A stretch of DNA of 64,000 nucleotides. It comes from Megamerina dolium. Taxonomy: Eukaryota > Arthropoda > Insecta > Diptera > Megamerinidae. Each line of letters opens with the position of its first letter. Position 1 is the first letter of the stretch. The stretch spans positions 43,148,055 to 43,212,054 of the forward strand of contig OY978529.1 of NCBI GenBank assembly GCA_963854835.1. Reading direction: 5' to 3'. The notes beneath the pieces are model-generated. The model was not told the origin of the DNA and did not search any database. It saw only the letters and a list, made by a program, of their open reading frames with translations. Positions 59,301-64,000 of this stretch are shown here, one piece after another. The position numbers were made by a program, and so were the translations under genes.

Positions 59301-61249
59301 TAGTACTGCAACTAGTTGTATTGGTTTTGGTACTAATTGTTGTTGTTGTTGTTGTTGGTGAATTAACAATTGATACTCTGCGATTATTGATGTTGTTTGC
59401 TATTGCTGCTGCTGAGTTTGCACGCAATGTCATCGATGTTTTTCGAATCTAAAAGAATAGTAAGCACAATGTTTGAATAGATTATTAAGTAGAGTTGCAA
59501 GCCTGCACTTGCCTGTTCAATAACATTGGAATCCTGCAGTATTTTTGATGTTTTCCTAATTAGATTACTCGTTGTATTGATGGGCCCCAAAATACCACTT
59601 TCAACGAAATATTTTTGTGCTGCATTAAAACTTCTATCCTCCGCCGATTGTGCATTCGTTACATTTCTATTCTGTGCTGTGGGGCTTTTTGGTGGTTGCA
59701 CCACCTCAACTGATGCCGAATTTGTTGATAATTTCTTGAGATCTGTGCCGCTTCTCAAATCAAAAGAGTATTCTGACTCAGAGGTGGAACTGCCCGAATC
59801 AATTTCATGCGAACGCTGAAAGAGACGACGTCGTTGCTGTGTTGAGCGTAAACTTAGTGGGGAGTTGACACGTCTGGGCTCACTCAGCGGCGAATGTTTG
59901 GGTGATACTTTAACAACAATATCAGGATGAACGGCAACATCTAAAATTTGATAGCTGCCGATATTCGGCGAAGATGAGCGCTTCGAATGTTTAATTTCGA
60001 CCTTACCACCACGTGATTTTATAACAGGAGACTCCTGCTGATGTTGTACATGGATCTGGACGAGAGATTCTCTAGACGGATTCTTATTTTCTTCCGTAAA
60101 TATGAAATCCGTGTCGGGATGTGAATACGATTGAAAGAAACGTTTTGTTTTACGATCACCTTTGCGTGTTGCGGCAGGTGAAGCAGCAGCAGAAGTCGCT
60201 GCAGAATTTAACTCTGCAGCGGAATCAGTAGAAGATATGCGCGGAAATGTTTTTCGTAATTTTGCATGTGCGCTATCGAGCGTTTCCGTTTCCGAAGTGT
60301 TCACTTGCTTAGTTGCGATTTGACTGAATGATTCGTCGTTATAAACACTTTCATTGAGTGAGCCGCTTACGGCTTCAGCAACAGCAGCACCGTGAGAAGC
60401 GGGAGACAAATCGTAGCTAGCATTAATGCTATCATCGCGTGAGAGTTGTGCTGATGTCGCCGATGATGTTTGAGCGGAGAGTGAATAAAAGCCGCTTGTA
60501 TATTTTGCATTAGATGATGACACCGAAGAGAAGGAATTATTATGGGATAGATAATATGGTGACGTCGTATTGGTCGAATTGCTGGTGGTGGTGGGGGCTA
60601 CGACTGGGACAGTGTTGTGCATATTGTATTCAATGGGCATATAATGTGAATTTTGCGCGAATCGTTTATGAGCTAATGGCATTGTTGTTGTTATTGTTGG
60701 TGGACTAATACTACCACAATTACATTTTGCAAAGAGACTACCACAAGTGTGACTTTTGCGAAATTTCAAACGTAAATTCGATGCCTTCGCCACACTTTGC
60801 GATATAATACTGTTGCCTGGACGTGATGTTTGGTAAATAGGTGAGATACTGCCGAATCGGCGTTCAGAAAATTCTTCTTCTCGTTCATTGTAATCGTCAT
60901 CTTGACTGCGGGAAATACCTAATTTTTGTTGCGGTGGTGGTGGTGGTGGTGCTGGTTTTGTTGACACCTGCGGTGCTAATGATCGTACGCTGGCTGCAGG
61001 TGCTTTGGATTCTTTGCAATATTCATTCAATGGTTCGGTTACCATTTTTAGTAATTCGGGTACATTTAATGCCGAATTTTCTAAACTGCCGCTATCAACT
61101 GGACGTATATGAATTTCAGTTCGCATTCTGGTTGAATTCTTTTCAGCTTCTACCACATCATTAGTGTCAATGTCATTAGTGCACTGTAATGGATGATTGA
61201 GCAAGTGCAAACGTTCTTCGCTTTGTCTATCAGTAACAGATGGCATCAT
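50332..61249 (-). CDS. Pkg21D: cGMP-dependent protein kinase Pkg21D, long form
   Basis: Ten minus-strand coding exons: 61249-59513, 59448-58990, 53148-52598, 52532-52196, 52129-52016, 51941-51572, 51502-51051, 50988-50825, 50759-50574, 50494-50332. They join in frame to 1510 residues. Residues 1-690 are Ser-rich and probably disordered. About 694-742 is a coiled coil ([15 protein letters not shown]). Two cyclic-nucleotide domains follow with [15 protein letters not shown] and [15 protein letters not shown]; the Thr in each cassette fits cGMP selectivity. The kinase spans about 1195-1455 ([34 protein letters not shown]), with an AGC tail ending GWDADF. From the coiled coil on it matches Drosophila Pkg21D rather than foraging. 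As I recall, Drosophila Pkg21D is about 770 residues and starts near the coiled coil. An internal ATG (MATACGFSP, in 58990-59448) could give such a short form. Confidence 0.93.
53197..53660. repeat. Tandem duplication of ~200 bp inside Pkg21D intron
   Basis: Copies at about 53197-53400 and 53410-53660 share ATCAAAGAGCATTCAAAACT, the flanking CTTAATTCA...CAAATA block, and a following SINE 3' end in reverse orientation. Copy two carries about 40 extra bases near 53500-53545. The SINE end is present in both, so the SINE inserted before the duplication. Confidence 0.7.
53320..53400 (-). mobile_element. SINE 3' fragment, reverse orientation
   Basis: Reverse of the SINE tail and 3' body: AATAAATAAGTGGCACTTAT, then CCCTTTGACCGAGCTTATCT, followed by a jump to the AGAACTCTTCTTAAAGCGTT part of the body. 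It belongs to the first copy of the tandem duplication. Confidence 0.7.
53591..54078 (-). mobile_element. SINE in reverse orientation, split by a LINE insertion
   Basis: The 3' half lies at 53591-53669 and the 5' half, including body and degraded tRNA-like head (ACGACCTACAGATCAGAAG), at 53836-54078. The halves are separated by the 166-bp LINE fragment. Head and body correspond to the 362-bp copies elsewhere, read in reverse. Confidence 0.8.
53670..53835 (+). mobile_element. 5'-truncated non-LTR element inserted in a SINE
   Basis: Encodes [20 protein letters not shown] and [12 protein letters not shown], the C-terminal end of the same non-LTR family as 1-710, and ends in a GTAAGTAAGTAG tail. 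The SINE sequence CAGTATTAnAAGGGA occurs on both sides, at 53655-53669 and 53836-53850, giving a 15-bp target duplication. Confidence 0.85.
55688..55800 (+). mobile_element. SINE 3' half
   Basis: Begins in the body (TGCCGTTTGGAGCCGGATAA), with TAAGTAGGTCCCTTCTAATA, GGAAGAGAAGCTCAG and the CACATATTTATTAATT tail. The tRNA-like head is missing. Confidence 0.75.
55850..56215 (-). mobile_element. Non-LTR retrotransposon C-terminal fragment
   Basis: Minus-strand translation contains [20 protein letters not shown] and [10 protein letters not shown], the same family as the fragment at 13830-14640. The start of the C-terminal Cys-rich block is lost to a deletion around 56030. It lies between two SINE tails. 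Confidence 0.75.
56222..56280 (+). mobile_element. SINE 3' tail fragment
   Basis: Only the last ~60 bp of the SINE remain: CTGGAAGAGAAGCTCTGTCA, then GTGCCACATATTTATTAATT. Confidence 0.65.
56285..56930 (+). mobile_element. Non-LTR retrotransposon RNase H fragment
   Basis: Encodes [20 protein letters not shown] and [19 protein letters not shown], an RNase H C-terminal block, then a Cys-containing end across frames. It closes with CCACATAACCTAACCTAATC, a common non-LTR 3' ending in flies. Frameshifts occur near 56510 and 56600. Confidence 0.75.
57005..57240 (+). mobile_element. Mariner-type transposase C-terminal fragment
   Basis: The frame at 57007-57210 reads [20 protein letters not shown], then [19 protein letters not shown]. 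It matches the HDNAPSHKA...RSMxHxLxxQHF pattern of mariner-family transposases, with the PPYSPD block eroded. Confidence 0.6.
59449..59512 (-). other. 64-bp GC-AG intron of Pkg21D
   Basis: The donor reads CAG/GCAAGT and the acceptor TTCTTTTAG/ATT. CAG/GCAAGT is the strict consensus seen at GC donors. Splicing joins GAACAG to ATTCGAAAA in phase 0, linking the 579-codon first exon to the 153-codon second one. No GT donor in the neighbourhood gives an in-frame join that I could find. Confidence 0.75.
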
Positions 61250-63570
61250 TATGACAATCAATTCAATTTAAAGTTTGTTCGTGAAGCAAATTTAATTGAA
61301 TTTCTCATATATTCGTCTATATGCATGTACATACGAATAAATTAATATGTACGATATTCCAATCCATTGAGATATGCTTTAATTTGTTAAAAATTCTTGC
61401 CCAAATGAGTTTTTATGTATTTTGTAATTCTGCAAATGAATAATAATAAACGTAAGCGATCAACGAGAATATCATATGCAATTAAATTGATCCTAAAAGT
61501 ATGCTAAACATATTTAGTGTACATTTGTTTTTATGAATTTCTATGAAATATCAGTATTGCCAGATTATTTGGGTTTGAGTCATTTGGTAAAAGAATAGAA
61601 AAAATATATAAAAAATATAAATTTCTTATAGCTGTGCTCTACTATATATAATTTGACTATATTGTCATATACTCGTATGATATTTATTATAAACATATTG
61701 TAGCCATTGAAATCAACATAAGAGACCATACCAACAATTCGTTGAACACATGGTGAATAGTAGAAAAATCTTGCCCATAATATTTGGCTATACATTTCAG
61801 AAGCATTAAAATTTAGTTTTAGAAAAACTAAATTTTGTGAGTCAAACTAAGCAAATTTAAATAAAATAGAATTGAATAATGACAGTAAGTAACGACACAA
61901 AGTAATACACAATAGTAATGACATATTTATTGATCGTGTAATGTCCGCATTGAAGTATATTCATTGCGTAATTGAGCAATAAGTAGAGAGAAAAAAAAAT
62001 ACGTAAAGCTGGTGATAAATTGCTTATGAATGGAAGTTGACATAAACTTAAATTGTAAGTCGTGATTATCAATTATCAACATTTATTTTATACGAATATT
62101 CTTGTATATACTCGTATAAATATGTAACAAATAAATATTTATGTTTCATTTTGTTATTACATCCAACTGCATACGATTGTGTTTCGGAATGACCTTGTTT
62201 AAATTCCATTTCACGTGCTTCAGTGCGTACAACAACATTCTTTGGGCATTGTTAAGAAAAATTGCTATCTTCCTGCTGTACATTAGTGTTTACTTCTTAG
62301 TAGTGACATCACTTGAAATCATAGAAAGGTGATTAATGAAATTAGGCACGCAATATCTCACGCAACTCACGCATACCTCACAAATTGAAGGCATGCATAC
62401 GACAATTATTATTACAATTTAAATACTGTGGACGATGAGTTATCCCCAATGGTTTAATGACAATACAATTCTGAATTTTATTGTATTTTGCATTATACAT
62501 TAATGTATTATATTTTGCTTGTATTTTTTATTTGGTCGTTCTCCTTTAAATACAAGGTCATGGACGCACGTGAAATTGAATTGGCAGTTGTACAAAAATT
62601 GATTAATGTTTTACTTCAGAATGAAATGGCAAGACAACAAAATGATATTTTTTTTCAAATTAGAATACAAAAATTGTACATATATTTTAATGATTGCATT
62701 ATTGACTTTGTTGTAGACTATTGCTGTTGTGGTTTATTCAATTTATTATTTGCCATGCGTCTTAGTGTATCATTTGAAATCTCATTGAATTTAATGGAAT
62801 TTTTTTCTGATCAATTACAAATGCTAATAGAAAAATATTTTCTTCTTTGGATATAAATATAGGTACACAACAATATTTGTATGTATACACCACAATTGTA
62901 GTAATAAACAGTACGTGATCATTTTGATGTCTACTATTCTTTACTTAATAAAAAAATTCGTAAACAAATGTCTATATATTCATAATAAGTGATTGGTTAA
63001 ATAAATGTGACAAACGTGGCAAATAAGTAAGCGCCTAAAAGTAGTTACTCCGATTGTCAATTATCGAAAACAATAATCTCTATGTAGAGGAAGTAGGGTA
63101 ATAGTGGGAGAGGTTTGTTTCTTGGGTGCAGAAACTATGTGAACAATAATATATTTCATCCATCATTGTGATATTCTAAAAAAAAAAAAGGTTGGGAAAA
63201 ATTGTATTCCATAAAAAATTAAAAATTCTTGGGAAAAATATATACTGAGAGTATCACTCTAAGAAGATATATGCATAAAAGTTGCGAAACCGACATGAGA
63301 ATATTTAAAATGTGATTTATTTGAAATTTGACCTAAGAAATATTGTATATTTCAGGATTGCTCAAAGAAACAAAAGTATTCAAGAATAGTCGAAATACTT
63401 CATTGTCAATATGGTCTACTATAAACAATACAATCAGTATTAAATTACATTTTTTGAGTTGAAATGTTGATAGTTCATGATAATTACGCATACATATGCC
63501 ATATATATTTAAAAAAATTCCGGATTGGTTGAAAAAAAAAAAAAACGGAAATACTTGATTAATTTTAATA
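61250..63570. other. Pkg21D upstream region
   Basis: AT-rich; presumably holds the promoter and 5' UTR of the minus-strand kinase near 61250-62000, but no clear TATA or initiator was picked out. A possible short open frame pair at 62191-62856 is listed separately. Confidence 0.45.
62191..62856 (+). other. Unassigned open frames, possible small membrane protein
   Basis: Two frames lie close together. The one from ATG 62191 (MTLFKFHFTCFSAYNNILWA) has one hydrophobic segment. The one containing VMDAREIELAVVQKLINVLL (from about 62560) has a helical charged start and runs to a stop at 62856. The apparent donor at 62330 and acceptor at 62559 do not join them in frame. I recognise neither. Either a second, unfound exon exists or both are chance frames. 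Confidence 0.2.
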
Positions 63571-63574
63571 AAAA

Positions 63575-63700
63575 TAATTTCATTAACTCAAAGTATTCAC
63601 CATAAACTGAAATAAATTGTTTTGCACGATCAAAAAGTGCATCAAATGGGATGTCGCGTGGTTTTCTTTCATCGCTAAATAAAGTTTAGGAAACAAAAAG
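63575..63700 (-). mobile_element. Mariner transposase 3' remnant
   Basis: Similar to the piece at 1015-1155 on the same strand: TTAATTTTAATAAAAATAAT, then the reverse of a mariner C-terminus (CISVYGEYFE-like) and CATCAAATGGGATGTCGCGT. Only the end of the element survives. Confidence 0.5.
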
Positions 63701-63732
63701 TAGCCAAATCAGGTGAATATGATGAATGTTTA

Positions 63733-63735
<3 letters not shown>

Positions 63736-63765
<30 letters not shown>
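63736..63765 (+). repeat. 30-base poly-A run
   Basis: An uninterrupted A run. No retrotransposon end is evident immediately 5' of it. Confidence 0.85.
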
Positions 63766-63769
<4 letters not shown>

Positions 63770-64000
63770 GCATGATATCCATTTCCATTACTTCCCGGCT
63801 CTCGATATCGACGAACGCGACGAATACGACTCAGTAAACGCTTCACAACACCAAGGTAATCAGGACTCTAACTCTAATTTTCTGACGTTTGTTAAACGAT
63901 GTAGAACAAACTTTGAATTTAGCTTTCAAAAACCAAATTTTTCGGCTAAAATGCAATGTATTGGTCTTTTGGACTATTTCTTTTTCGATGAATCTTACTG
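63766..64000. other. Unidentified non-low-complexity sequence at window end
   Basis: The composition is richer than its surroundings (GACGAACGCGACGAATACGA near 63810). It could be a further mobile-element fragment or an exon continuing beyond the window. I do not recognise it. Confidence 0.25.

Noticed and set aside
60841..61164. Plus-strand 107-codon Val-rich frame
   Set aside because: Antisense to the Pro/Ser-rich Pkg21D extension; the Val run is the complement of GGT/GTT repeats that encode the proline stretch.

Overview
The window looks like a contig from a higher fly (Diptera: Brachycera), most likely a tephritid-type fruit fly. The grounds are AT-rich DNA, short GT-AG introns of 58-70 bp beside multi-kilobase introns, many degraded mariner/Tc1 copies and non-LTR retrotransposon tails, and proteins close to Drosophila Gr21a and Pkg21D. 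Species is inference. No prokaryotic features are present.

Layout. (1) 1-23828 (+): the 3' part of a secreted ADAMTS-like gene. Three exons encode an ADAMTS-type cysteine-rich region (3536-4039). A 17.8-kb intron full of transposon relics follows, then five exons (21884-23828) encode the spacer, about five thrombospondin type-1 repeats and a PLAC domain. The 5' exons lie outside the window. (2) 27261-29360 (+): a nine-exon pickpocket-type DEG/ENaC channel. (3) 29402-30300: an inactivated Tc1/mariner-superfamily element between the channel and the next gene. (4) 30540-32330 (+): Gr21a, the CO2 receptor subunit. (5) 32533-38119 (-): a GH38 lysosomal alpha-mannosidase with two homologous, equal-length alternative exons. 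(6) 38120-45600: intergenic DNA with mariner, SINE and hAT-MITE relics. (7) 45828-49631 (+): a second lysosomal alpha-mannosidase paralogue, transcribed away from the first. (8) 50332-61249 (-): the cGMP-dependent protein kinase Pkg21D, predicted at 1510 residues with a long N-terminal extension and a GC-AG intron. (9) 61250-64000: upstream DNA with no confident gene.

I rebuilt each gene exon by exon. All five models close in frame: mannosidase A 1103 aa, mannosidase B 1014 aa, Gr21a 457 aa, pickpocket 513 aa, Pkg21D 1510 aa. The ADAMTS-like part is 664 residues.

The standout observation is in mannosidase A. Exons at 35822-35955 and 35381-35514 are both 134 bp, both start in phase 0 and end in phase 2, and encode two 45-residue versions (28/45 identical) of the segment carrying the presumed catalytic acid/base Asp. 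Using both or neither would shift the frame, so exactly one must be chosen. This looks like a mutually exclusive exon pair that swaps part of the active-site wall of a lysosomal glycosidase. The neighbouring paralogue has one copy and no room for another. Other points of interest are a 362-bp tRNA-derived SINE family with perfect target duplications, a LINE nested inside a SINE, hAT MITEs, and a ~154-bp tandem array in the ADAMTS-like intron. The genes share no obvious single pathway. Gr21a and Pkg21D both map to cytological region 21D in Drosophila as I recall, so part of the order is probably ancestral.
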